Below, one piece after another: positions 1-6,072 of a stretch of DNA of 7,549 bases; within the stretch, counting starts at the first letter, position 1, and each line of letters starts with the position of its first letter. The stretch is from Acidobacteriota bacterium. GTDB taxonomy: Bacteria > Acidobacteriota > Terriglobia > Terriglobales > Acidobacteriaceae. The translations under genes and the position numbers were made by a program. Under the pieces are notes generated by a model. It had not been told where the DNA came from and did not search any database. It saw only the letters and a program-made list of their open reading frames with translations. The DNA lies in NCBI GenBank assembly GCA_021781255.1, contig JAJXXG010000548.1, positions 1 to 7,549 of the forward strand. Direction: 5' to 3'.

Positions 1-2
1 AA

Positions 3-665
3 ATCACGGCGCAGTTCCTCGCCTATGTCAACCAGCTCAAAGCCGGCGACGTGGACGTGGCGGGAGAGTTCATCTACACGGCGTCTCTGCTCATCCACAT
101 CAAGAGCAAGATGCTGCTGCCGCGCACCGCCGCCGGTCCCGACGACGCCGCCGAAGACCCCCGCCGCGAACTCGTCGAGCGGCTGCTCGAGCACGAGCGC
201 TTCAAGAATGCCGCGCAGATGCTGCAGCAGAAGCAGATGCTCGAGGCCGCCACCTGGACCAACCCCGGCGTGCGCGAATTCAAGGACGATGTTGCCGCCG
301 AGCCGGAGATCGCCGCCGACACCGTGGACCTGGTGCGCATCTTCCGCGATATTCTGGAGCGTGCCCGTAATCGCCCCGTCTTCAACGTGCAGGAAGACAC
401 GGTGACTGTCGGCCAGATGATTCAATTCCTGGCCCGCAGGCTCTCCATGGAAGACAAGCCCGTGGCTCTGCGCCGCCTGCTCAGCCATACGCGGTCGGAG
501 CGGGCGCTGGTGGCCATGTTTCTGGCCCTGCTTGAGCTGGTCCGCCTCCAGGCCATCCTGCTGCGCCAGGACAATACCTTCAGTGAAATCTTCATCAAGA
601 AGAACACCGGCTTCGAAGCCGTGATGAACGAGGGCCTGGCCAACGCACGCGACGACTGGCGGTAA
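3..665 (+). CDS. scpA: Segregation and condensation protein A (ScpA), 5'-truncated by the window edge
   Basis: ScpA is the kleisin subunit of the SMC-ScpA-ScpB condensin. It bridges the SMC heads and, with ScpB, helps compact and segregate the chromosome in the cytoplasm. The frame is open from base 3, so the gene begins outside the window; 220 codons are visible and the family is usually about 250 residues, so only the first 30-50 residues are missing. Seen directly: the N-terminal kleisin signature ITAQFLAYVNQLKAGDVDVA, then EFIYTASLLIHIKSKMLLP (the family pattern AgEFLvMAAtLleIKSRmLLP), an acidic Arg/Glu helical linker, and the C-terminal winged-helix segment ALVAMFLALLELVRLQA with QDNTFSEIFI, which contacts SMC in the family. 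The GTG at 51 is an internal codon, not the start, because the family motif continues upstream of it. The stop is TAA at 663-665. A stem-loop follows immediately, so scpA probably ends its own transcript rather than running into scpB. Confidence 0.96.
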   Translation: MTAQFLAYVNQLKAGDVDVAGEFIYTASLLIHIKSKMLLPRTAAGPDDAAEDPRRELVERLLEHERFKNAAQMLQQKQMLEAATWTNPGVREFKDDVAAEPEIAADTVDLVRIFRDILERARNRPVFNVQEDTVTVGQMIQFLARRLSMEDKPVALRRLLSHTRSERALVAMFLALLELVRLQAILLRQDNTFSEIFIKKNTGFEAVMNEGLANARDDWR

Positions 666-698
666 GCCGGCTGAAAGCCAAAATACCAGCCGGGCTTT
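666..698 (+). terminator. Candidate intrinsic terminator after scpA
   Basis: Directly after the scpA stop, CCGGCTG (667-673) pairs perfectly with CAGCCGG (687-693), giving seven pairs around a 13-nt A-rich loop, followed by GCTTTGC. The stem is strong but the T-run is only three bases (696-698), so termination may be partial. An alternative small hairpin, GGCT-gaa-AGCC (669-679), uses the same left arm. Inferred role: it ends scpA transcription ahead of the pit unit. Confidence 0.42.
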
Positions 699-725
699 GC
701 GCCCCCGCCTGCCCGTGCGCTCCGG

Positions 726-781
726 AATATGTTGATAAAAGGCATTGGATTATTGCGCAGATATTAAACGGCTGGTAAATA
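726..781 (+). promoter_or_regulatory. AT-rich patch, possible pit promoter
   Basis: This is the only clearly AT-rich stretch in the otherwise GC-rich 666-1048 gap, which fits a promoter location. The best sigma70-like pair I can place is TTGCGC (753-758), a 17-nt spacer and TAAATA (776-781), with a TGG extended -10 context; each hexamer matches only 3 of 6 consensus bases. TTGATA (732-737) is a better -35 but has no -10 at the right distance. TAAAAT (830-835) is an alternative -10 without a good -35. Start site and sigma class are unknown. I see no PhoB-box-like direct repeat, although the downstream gene carries phosphate. Confidence 0.25.
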
Positions 782-860
782 CCCCTCCCGAAGAAAGCGC
801 ATGATTCCACTCACCCCGGCCATCCCGTGTAAAATCGTTCAAGCGGAGCCAATCCCCCAG

Positions 861-917
861 GGTTCGCTGGACAGACTAACCGCGTCGTCATGCGGTTATC
901 GGGGTTTTATGCGAGCC
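861..917 (+). promoter_or_regulatory. Nested two-stem structured leader upstream of pit
   Basis: An outer helix pairs GGTTCGC (861-867) with GCGAGCC (911-917) over seven pairs, one of them U-G. It encloses an inner perfect inverted repeat, TAACCGC (877-883) and GCGGTTA (892-898), with an 8-nt loop. Single-stranded joints lie on both sides (868-876 and 899-910), the second containing GGGG-TTTT. The arrangement resembles the core of a structured cis-acting RNA, but I recognise no named riboswitch family in it. It lies entirely in the non-coding gap and just upstream of a helix that covers the pit ribosome binding site. GC-rich DNA produces chance stems, so conservation across relatives would be the real test. 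Confidence 0.35.
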
Positions 918-933
918 ATTTTATCCGGCATTG

Positions 934-1043
934 TTCTCTCCGGCCCCAAATCCTGCTCCATCCCTATCCTTCGTGTTCCCATTGCTGATCCTGCATGGAG
1001 CGGCTCGGCGCGCGCTGCCGCGAATTCAGACGGGCGGGGAGAA
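934..1043 (+). promoter_or_regulatory. Long-range helix predicted to sequester the pit Shine-Dalgarno
   Basis: TTCTCTCCGGCCC (934-946) pairs with GGGCGGGGAGAA (1032-1043) through 12 base pairs, with one U-G pair (939/1038) and one bulged G (943). The right arm contains the whole GGGGAG ribosome binding site of pit (1036-1041). If the leader folds this way, translation would start poorly until the helix is opened. The left arm's CCCC (944-947) could instead pair with GGGG (901-904) in the joint of the upstream nested stem, giving a plausible but short alternative fold. Base pairing is seen in the sequence; the regulatory role is inferred. Confidence 0.42.
1036..1041 (+). promoter_or_regulatory. 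Shine-Dalgarno GGGGAG that sets the pit start
   Basis: GGGGAG sits 7 nt before the ATG at 1049, an ideal spacing and the strongest ribosome binding site in the window. The in-frame upstream ATG at 995 has no such site, so 1049 is the preferred start. Confidence 0.75.
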
Positions 1044-1048
1044 ATCTG

Positions 1049-2668
1049 ATGGCCGACATGGCGACATCTGCTCAAGCGCTCCCTGAACGCGCAACTCTTC
1101 TTGATCGCAAAATGCAGCGATCGCCCAGCCGGACCGGCATCGCCATATTTCTTCTCGCACTGGGCGCCAGCCTTGCCTATATTGCCGTCCATGTAGCCCG
1201 GGATTTGAACTCGACGGCCATATCCAGCTACTCGCCTTTTCTGCTCCTGGGCCTGGCACTCGTCATCGCATTAGGTTTCGAATTTGTTAATGGATTCCAC
1301 GATACGGCCAACGCCGTGGCTGCGGTCATCTACACTCATTCGCTTGAGCCCGGCGTCGCCGTGGTCTGGTCGGGCATCTGCAATCTGGCCGGCGTGCTCT
1401 TCTCCACCGGCACGGTGGCCTATGCGGTCATCACCCTCCTGCCTGTAGACCTGATCTTGAAGGTCAGCTCAGGCTCCGGCTTTTCCCTCGTGTTTGCGCT
1501 GCTGATTGCAGCCATCCTGTGGAACCTGGGCACATGGTGGTTCGGGCTGCCGGCATCGAGTTCGCACACTCTTGTGGGCTCCATTATCGGCGTGGGTCTG
1601 GCCAACTATTTCCTCACCCCTCACGCAGGCACATCGGGCCTGGACTGGAATCAGGCGGTCACGGTCCTCAAAGCGCTGTTTTTCTCGCCGCTCATCGGCT
1701 TCGCGCTTGCCGGACTGCTGATTCTCGTGTCCAAGAAACTCATCCGGTATCCGATGCTCTATGAAGCGCCTAAAAACGATGAGCCGCCGCCTTTCCCCAT
1801 TCGCGCGCTGATGGTGCTCACTTGCACTGGCGTCAGCTTCTTCCACGGCTCCAACGACGGACAAAAGGGCATGGGCCTCATCATGCTGATTCTTATCGGC
1901 ACGGTGCCAACAGCCTACGCGCTCAACCATGGCATCGGCCCCCTGGAAGTCCAGACCTTTATCGCCGCTTCCGAGCAGGCCGGACGCATCCTCGACCGGC
2001 ACGCGGAGCCGCAGGCAGTTCCGGGCTCCAATCCACGCGGCGAGGTCACCGATTACATCCGCTCTCACCAGTTGAAGCCCGGTACGATTCCGGCGCTGAG
2101 CAAGCTGGTTGCGAATCTGGACCGCGAAGCAGCCCTCTACAAGGAATTCAAGTCCATACCTGCGCAGGACCAGGCCAGCGTGCGCAACGATATGTACGTG
2201 ACCGGCGAGGCGCTGCGGCTCATGGACAAATCTCATGCCCCCGCCTTCACCCCGCAGGAGCGCGCAGCACTCAGCAGCTACCGGAGCAAGCTCGACAAGG
2301 CCACCAAGTTCATTCCCGACTGGGTCAAGGTGGCCGTGGCTCTGGCGCTTGGCCTCGGCACCATGGTGGGCTGGAAGCGCGTGGTCGTCACCGTGGGCGA
2401 ACGAATCGGCAAGGAGCACCTGACCTACGCGCAGGGAGCCAGCGCCGGCCTGGTGGCCATGGGCACCATTTTTGCCGCAGACAACTTCGGCCTGCCGGTG
2501 AGCACCACGCATATTCTCAGCTCGGGGGTGGCAGGCACCATGGCCGCAAATGGCAGCGGACTGCGCCTTTCCACCATTCGGAACATCGCCGCGGGCTGGA
2601 TATTCACGCTTCCGGCTGCCGCGCTTCTCTCCGGACTGCTCTACTGGCTCTTCCGCCAGTTCGCCTGA
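1049..2668 (+). CDS. pit: Inorganic phosphate transporter, PiT family
   Basis: This is an inner-membrane low-affinity phosphate permease, in bacteria typically driven by proton-coupled uptake of metal-phosphate. The product is 539 residues from the ATG at 1049, close to the roughly 500 of E. coli PitA. The family's internal duplication is clear: FVNGFHDTANAVA (79-91) is mirrored by FFHGSNDGQKGMG (264-276), and FGLPASSSHT (165-174) by FGLPVSTTH (480-488). About ten hydrophobic segments fall in two groups, roughly 31-48, 64-80, 101-230 (several) and 252-295, then 425-445 and 463-537. They are separated by a hydrophilic loop of about 130 residues (297-425), as in larger PitA-type proteins. An in-frame ATG at 995 would add 18 residues lacking any family match and lies in front of the ribosome binding site. 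The gene sits alone between scpA and scpB, with its own leader and terminator. No phoU or DUF47 partner gene, often found beside pit, is in the window. Expression may depend on the leader helix covering its ribosome binding site. Confidence 0.94.
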   Translation: MADMATSAQALPERATLLDRKMQRSPSRTGIAIFLLALGASLAYIAVHVARDLNSTAISSYSPFLLLGLALVIALGFEFVNGFHDTANAVAAVIYTHSLEPGVAVVWSGICNLAGVLFSTGTVAYAVITLLPVDLILKVSSGSGFSLVFALLIAAILWNLGTWWFGLPASSSHTLVGSIIGVGLANYFLTPHAGTSGLDWNQAVTVLKALFFSPLIGFALAGLLILVSKKLIRYPMLYEAPKNDEPPPFPIRALMVLTCTGVSFFHGSNDGQKGMGLIMLILIGTVPTAYALNHGIGPLEVQTFIAASEQAGRILDRHAEPQAVPGSNPRGEVTDYIRSHQLKPGTIPALSKLVANLDREAALYKEFKSIPAQDQASVRNDMYVTGEALRLMDKSHAPAFTPQERAALSSYRSKLDKATKFIPDWVKVAVALALGLGTMVGWKRVVVTVGERIGKEHLTYAQGASAGLVAMGTIFAADNFGLPVSTTHILSSGVAGTMAANGSGLRLSTIRNIAAGWIFTLPAAALLSGLLYWLFRQFA

Positions 2669-2686
2669 AACGCGCCGGAAGTTTTT
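2650..2686 (+). terminator. Intrinsic terminator overlapping the pit stop codon
   Basis: CTTCCG (2650-2655) pairs perfectly with CGGAAG (2676-2681), followed at once by TTTTT (2682-2686). A short inner GTT/AAC pairing (2659-2661 with 2669-2671) could tighten the 20-nt loop. The pit stop TGA (2666-2668) lies inside the loop. A stem abutting a T-run is the classic layout, although six outer pairs and a large loop make it moderate in strength. It would insulate scpB from pit transcription. Confidence 0.5.
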
Positions 2687-2745
2687 CCACTCGTCTCCGA
2701 ACATGCCTTGAGCACGAGAAAGCCGCCAACCGGCTCACCTGCACG

Positions 2746-2837
2746 GTCTTCCGGTACCGCAAGACGCCCTTTTTGCCGTCTTCGAGCGCACAGGTTCCCT
2801 CCCGGCCCTCCACTTCCGGTACCATACTTTAGGTACC
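2746..2837 (+). promoter_or_regulatory. scpB leader with three GGTACC palindromes and alternative hairpins
   Basis: GGTACC occurs at 2753-2758, 2818-2823 and 2832-2837. The first two sit in an 11-bp direct repeat, CTTCCGGTACC (2748-2758 and 2813-2823), and the last two can pair with each other around an 8-nt loop. Separately, AAGAC (2761-2765) can pair upstream with GTCTT (2746-2750) or, extended to AAGACG, downstream with CGTCTT (2777-2782); the two folds exclude one another. No T-run follows the second hairpin, so it is not a plain terminator. Either a protein-binding site or an RNA fold is possible. No clear promoter or strong ribosome binding site is visible before scpB; AGG at 2831-2833 is too distant to be convincing. 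Confidence 0.27.
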
Positions 2838-2846
2838 AATTGACGA

Positions 2847-3944
2847 ATGAGTCTGAAAGCAAAGCTGGAAGCTGTCATTTACGCCGCGGAAGAGCCGGTC
2901 ACACTGGCCCAGCTCGCCGCATTGTTTGCCGCCGAAGCCCTGGAATGGAAGGCGGAGCAGGAAGCCTGCGCCGCTACAGCCGCCGCAGAAGCGCCTGAAC
3001 AAGCCCCGTTGCTCGATGAGGGGCTGGAATACCTGGGGCTGGAGCAGACCCCAGCCGTCTATGCGTCTCAGGCGGAAACCCTGTCTACAGTGCCCGCCGA
3101 GGAGCCCGGTTCCGGACCCGCCGCGCAAACCCAGCCCGAGTCTGATGCAGATCTGGACGAGGTTGCCGCTGAACCGACTGCCGCGCCGGGTGCTCCTCTG
3201 GACATGGAAGCCGAGTCCAGGCGCCTGACCCGCCAGCGTGACCGCGAGGTCAAGGCGATCCTGCGCCAGTTGCTCGACGAACTGATTGCCAGCTACGCCT
3301 CTGACAGCCGTGGCGTGGAGATTCGCGAGATTGCGGGCGGCTACCGCATGGCCACCAAGCCGGAGTGCCACGACGCGGTGCGCATGTTCATCAAGAGCCT
3401 CAAGCCGCCCATGAAGCTTTCCCTGCCGGCGCTGGAGACTCTGGCCGTGATCGCCTACAAGCAACCCGTAACCGCGCCTGAGGTCAACGAAATTCGCGGC
3501 GTGGAGTCAGGTGGCGTGCTGGGCTCGCTGCTGAGCCGCAAGCTCATTGCCACCGCCGGGCGCAAGCAGGTGATTGGCCGACCCATCCTCTACAAAACCA
3601 CCAAGGAGTTCCTGCTGCGCTTCGGCTTGAAGGACCTGACTGAGCTGCCGTCGATGGAAGAGTTCGAGAAGATGGCGGCGATGGAGCTGAACGAAGCGCC
3701 TGACGGGACGGACTCCGGCTACGAGCCCGGTCCCGATGCCGGGCCGGAGCTGGACGAGAACGCTCCGGAGGATCAGGAAAATGACACAGCCTTGACCGGC
3801 GCACCCGCCGGGGAAGCGCCTGAGAGCTCCGAATTCGCGCCGGTAGCCACCGCAGTGGACGCGGAACAAGCCACAGTAGAGGCCGCGCCTGCCGAGCCTC
3901 CTGCTGCACAGCGGGCAGAATCCGAGACGCCTCACAATGACTAA
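2847..3944 (+). CDS. scpB: Segregation and condensation protein B (ScpB) with acidic insertion and tail
   Basis: ScpB dimers bind the central part of ScpA and regulate the SMC condensin ring during chromosome segregation. Family core seen: LKAKLEAVIYAAEEPVTLAQLAALF (residues 3-27), helices 1-2 of the first winged-helix domain; EVKAILRQLLDELIASYASDSRGVEIREIAGGYRMAT (134-170), its remainder; and the second domain, LSLPALETLAVIAYKQPVTAPEVNEIRGV to GRPILYKTTKEFLLRFGLKDLTELPSMEEF (191-273). The family is usually about 180-220 residues, but this protein has 365. The excess is an Ala/Glu/Pro-rich stretch at about 29-128, which splits the first winged helix, and an acidic tail at about 282-365 containing no Lys and one Arg. 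Both are in frame without stops and share the base composition of the core, so they look genuine rather than frameshifted. The ATG at 2847 starts exactly where family members begin. The last 8 bp overlap rluB. Confidence 0.96.
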   Translation: MSLKAKLEAVIYAAEEPVTLAQLAALFAAEALEWKAEQEACAATAAAEAPEQAPLLDEGLEYLGLEQTPAVYASQAETLSTVPAEEPGSGPAAQTQPESDADLDEVAAEPTAAPGAPLDMEAESRRLTRQRDREVKAILRQLLDELIASYASDSRGVEIREIAGGYRMATKPECHDAVRMFIKSLKPPMKLSLPALETLAVIAYKQPVTAPEVNEIRGVESGGVLGSLLSRKLIATAGRKQVIGRPILYKTTKEFLLRFGLKDLTELPSMEEFEKMAAMELNEAPDGTDSGYEPGPDAGPELDENAPEDQENDTALTGAPAGEAPESSEFAPVATAVDAEQATVEAAPAEPPAAQRAESETPHND

Positions 3945-6072
3945 CGACAAGCAGCCCGAGCCTGGCGAATCTGCACTGAACCCGACACCGGAAAGCGCGG
4001 AACACGGCAACGAAGAGTCCGCAAGCGAAGCTGCTACGGAAAATGTGGCCCAGGCCGCGGGCATCGAGACAGACGAGGACGAGTCTGAAACCGAAGACCA
4101 GCCGCGCCCCCCGGCCAGGCTGGAGAGGTTGCAGAAGATTCTGGCGCAGGCCGGCGTAGCCAGCCGCCGCAGCGCAGAGCAGCTTATTACCCAGGGCCGC
4201 ATCCAGGTGAACGGCAAAATCGTGACCGAGCTGGGCACCAAGGCCGACGCCGCGCGCGACCACATCCGCGTGGACGGCAAGCTGCTGCACGGTGCCGAAC
4301 GGCTGCGCTACTTCATACTCAACAAGCCCCGAGGCTTTGTGACCACGGTGAAGGATCCCGAGGGCCGCCCCACGGTCATGGAGTTCTTCGCCAAAATGGC
4401 CGAGCGCTTGTATCCGGTGGGTCGTCTGGACTACCTGAGCGAGGGCCTCCTTCTGGTGACCAACGACGGCGAACTGGCAAACAAGCTTACGAAAGCCGCC
4501 TCCGGCGTGGAGAAGACATATCTGGTCAAAGTGAGCGGCCAGCCCACCGAGGACGAGCTCCAAACCCTGCGCGGAGGCGTTTCCATCGAGCGCGGCAAGG
4601 CAGGCGAGGGCCGCGTGCGCACTGCTCCGGCGCGCATCCGCCAGGTGCGCCAGGGCGATAACCCCTGGTATGAGGTGGTGCTGATCGAGGGCCGCAACCG
4701 CGAATTGCGCAAGATGTTCGAGGAGATTGGCCACTTCGTCGAAAAGATTCGCCGCGTGGGTTACGGCCCGCTGGTGCTGGACGTGGAGCCCGGCAATCTG
4801 CGCGAGCTGGAGCCGGAAGAGCTCGCCGCTCTGCGGCTTGCCGCCGAGGGCAAGCTCCGCACGCCGAAAGCCAAGGAAGTCCGCCGCCGCAACGCCCTGG
4901 ACGCACAGTTGCCCACACTGGCTCCACGTCCCAGCATGCCCCGGCCAGTCAGACCGGCGGAAGGCAGTTCAACCGCCTCGGGCCGAACCGGCGACTACCG
5001 GCCCAAAAAGTCCTTCGGTCCCCCGGAAAGAGCCGCAAAACCCTTCCGGCCCGCACGCCCATCCGGCGAGGAATTCCGCCCCGCCGCCGGTCGCAGCACC
5101 GAACGCAGCCCGGCTCGCGGCCCATCCCGCCCCGCATGGAAGAAGGACGACGAGCGCCCCCGCCGCACCGGAGCAGGACCGGCAAAGTTCGGCCCCGGCA
5201 GGCCAACGGAGAGGACAACCAGCGCCCGGCCGGCGTGGAAGAAAGACGAGCGCACCGCGCGTCCCTCAGGGCGGCCGCCTGCTCGTCCGGAATGGAAGAA
5301 AGAACCCGGCCAGGGCCGCACCTTCGGCGCCAGACCCGCCGCGAACAAACCGGCGTGGAGCAAGCCGGCAGCAGGCAGCGATCGCCCCGCCTATAAGCGG
5401 CCATCCGCGCCCCGCGACAACGCACCGGCCTCGACCGGCGGTTTTGCGGGACCAAAGCCGCCTCGCCTCCGCATTGAAGCGGTAGAGCCGGAGCGCCCCG
5501 GCACAAGCGGACCGGCTTCGGCCCGTCCGAGTTACAGCAGGCCAAGTCCATCCCGGCCGCGCTTTGACCGCCCGGGTCCGGGTTCGGACCGTCCAAAGTT
5601 TGATCGTCCCCGGTCGGATCGTCCCAGCCCAAGCCGTCCCGGCCCAGACCGGTCCAGCCCAGACCGGTCCAGCTCCGGCCGGCCTGGCACGGGCCGTTCC
5701 GGCACAGAGCGCTCCGGTGCAGGCCGTTCCGGTCCAGCCCGGCCCTTCCGCGGCGAAGGCGGCCTTGCGCGACCCTTCACCACCAGTTCAGGCAAGCCCC
5801 GCGCAGGTGGCGCGCGGCCCAGCAGCAAACCCGGCAAGCCGGCAGGTTCGCGTCCGGCAGGCCAGCGCACGGCAGGTGCAGGTTCGGCAGGAAAGACCGG
5901 CTGGAAGCCCAGGCCGCAGTTCGGCGGCCCAGGCAAGCCGGCTTCCCCGGGCCGCGCCAAACCTGCCTTTGGCTCGAAGCCCGGCGGTCCGGCAAAATCA
6001 GGCTACAAAGGCAAGCCGGGCGGCAAACGCCCCGGCGGCGCTCCCGGTGGAAGAAAGCATGGCAGAGGCTGA
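3937..6072 (+). CDS. rluB: 23S rRNA pseudouridine synthase RluB with very long basic tail
   Basis: An RsuA/RluB-family enzyme that converts a specific uridine of 23S rRNA to pseudouridine; in E. coli RluB the site is U2605. Regions in order: acidic leader (1-56); S4 RNA-binding domain RLERLQKILAQAGVASRRSA... (61-108); catalytic domain (about 122-290) with GRLDYLSEGLLLVTNDG, where Asp165 should be the catalytic residue; and GRNRELRKMFE (252-262), typical of the family. The enzyme proper ends near residue 300, whereas family members usually total 240-300. Residues 309-711 are a low-complexity Arg/Pro/Ser/Gly/Lys tail, with spaced W-K-K motifs (398-477), pentad arginine repeats (534-605) and a Gly/Lys/Arg-rich end. 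The ATG lies inside the end of scpB (8-bp overlap), with no clear ribosome binding site, so translational coupling to scpB is likely. The S4 plus RsuA-type core, next to scpB, favours RluB over RsuA or RluE/F; the exact target uridine is inferred. Confidence 0.94.
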   Translation: MTNDKQPEPGESALNPTPESAEHGNEESASEAATENVAQAAGIETDEDESETEDQPRPPARLERLQKILAQAGVASRRSAEQLITQGRIQVNGKIVTELGTKADAARDHIRVDGKLLHGAERLRYFILNKPRGFVTTVKDPEGRPTVMEFFAKMAERLYPVGRLDYLSEGLLLVTNDGELANKLTKAASGVEKTYLVKVSGQPTEDELQTLRGGVSIERGKAGEGRVRTAPARIRQVRQGDNPWYEVVLIEGRNRELRKMFEEIGHFVEKIRRVGYGPLVLDVEPGNLRELEPEELAALRLAAEGKLRTPKAKEVRRRNALDAQLPTLAPRPSMPRPVRPAEGSSTASGRTGDYRPKKSFGPPERAAKPFRPARPSGEEFRPAAGRSTERSPARGPSRPAWKKDDERPRRTGAGPAKFGPGRPTERTTSARPAWKKDERTARPSGRPPARPEWKKEPGQGRTFGARPAANKPAWSKPAAGSDRPAYKRPSAPRDNAPASTGGFAGPKPPRLRIEAVEPERPGTSGPASARPSYSRPSPSRPRFDRPGPGSDRPKFDRPRSDRPSPSRPGPDRSSPDRSSSGRPGTGRSGTERSGAGRSGPARPFRGEGGLARPFTTSSGKPRAGGARPSSKPGKPAGSRPAGQRTAGAGSAGKTGWKPRPQFGGPGKPASPGRAKPAFGSKPGGPAKSGYKGKPGGKRPGGAPGGRKHGRG
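5128..5367 (+). repeat. Spaced W-K-K motif repeats in the RluB tail
   Basis: Four related motifs occur in the tail: RPAWKKDDERPR (residue 398), RPAWKKDERTAR (431), RPEWKKEP (450) and KPAWSKP (471). The starts are 33, 19 and 21 residues apart. The tryptophan, flanked by Pro and Lys, is kept while the linkers vary, which suggests selection on a short linear motif rather than recent DNA duplication. A fifth, weaker copy may be TGWKPRP (654-660), at about base 5896. Confidence 0.6.
5536..5751 (+). repeat. Five-residue arginine repeat (15-bp period) in the RluB tail
   Basis: Fourteen consecutive five-residue units have Arg at position 2 and Pro or Ser at position 3: SRPSP, SRPRF, DRPGP (followed by an extra GS), DRPKF, DRPRS, DRPSP, SRPGP, DRSSP, DRSSS, GRPGT, GRSGT, ERSGA, GRSGP, ARPFR (residues 534-605). 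At DNA level the period is 15 bp. Two neighbouring copies are identical (CCCAGACCGGTCCAG at 5643-5657 and 5658-5672), which points to recent tandem duplication or slippage. The others differ mostly while keeping the arginine, so the pattern has been retained. Confidence 0.85.

Noticed and set aside
995..1048. Upstream ATG extending Pit by 18 residues
   Set aside because: It has no Shine-Dalgarno and the extension is Arg-rich with no family match. GGGGAG at ideal spacing marks 1049 instead.
801..1049. 82-codon plus-strand reading frame filling the pit leader, with its stop overlapping the pit ATG by one base
   Set aside because: It has a weak ribosome binding site, no recognisable motif and unremarkable composition, and it coincides with strong RNA pairing. 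A leader peptide is possible but unsupported; ribosome profiling would decide.
1469..2704. 411-codon minus-strand open frame
   Set aside because: It is the antisense shadow of pit: no family motif, low-complexity His/Gly/Arg composition, and the plus strand clearly encodes the transporter.
2761..2782. AAGACG/CGTCTT hairpin as a terminator
   Set aside because: The T-run lies in the loop and none follows the stem, so it does not fit an intrinsic terminator. It is kept only as part of the scpB leader.
3544..4734. 396-codon minus-strand open frame
   Set aside because: It is antisense to the conserved cores of ScpB and RluB, and is open only because of GC-rich codon bias.
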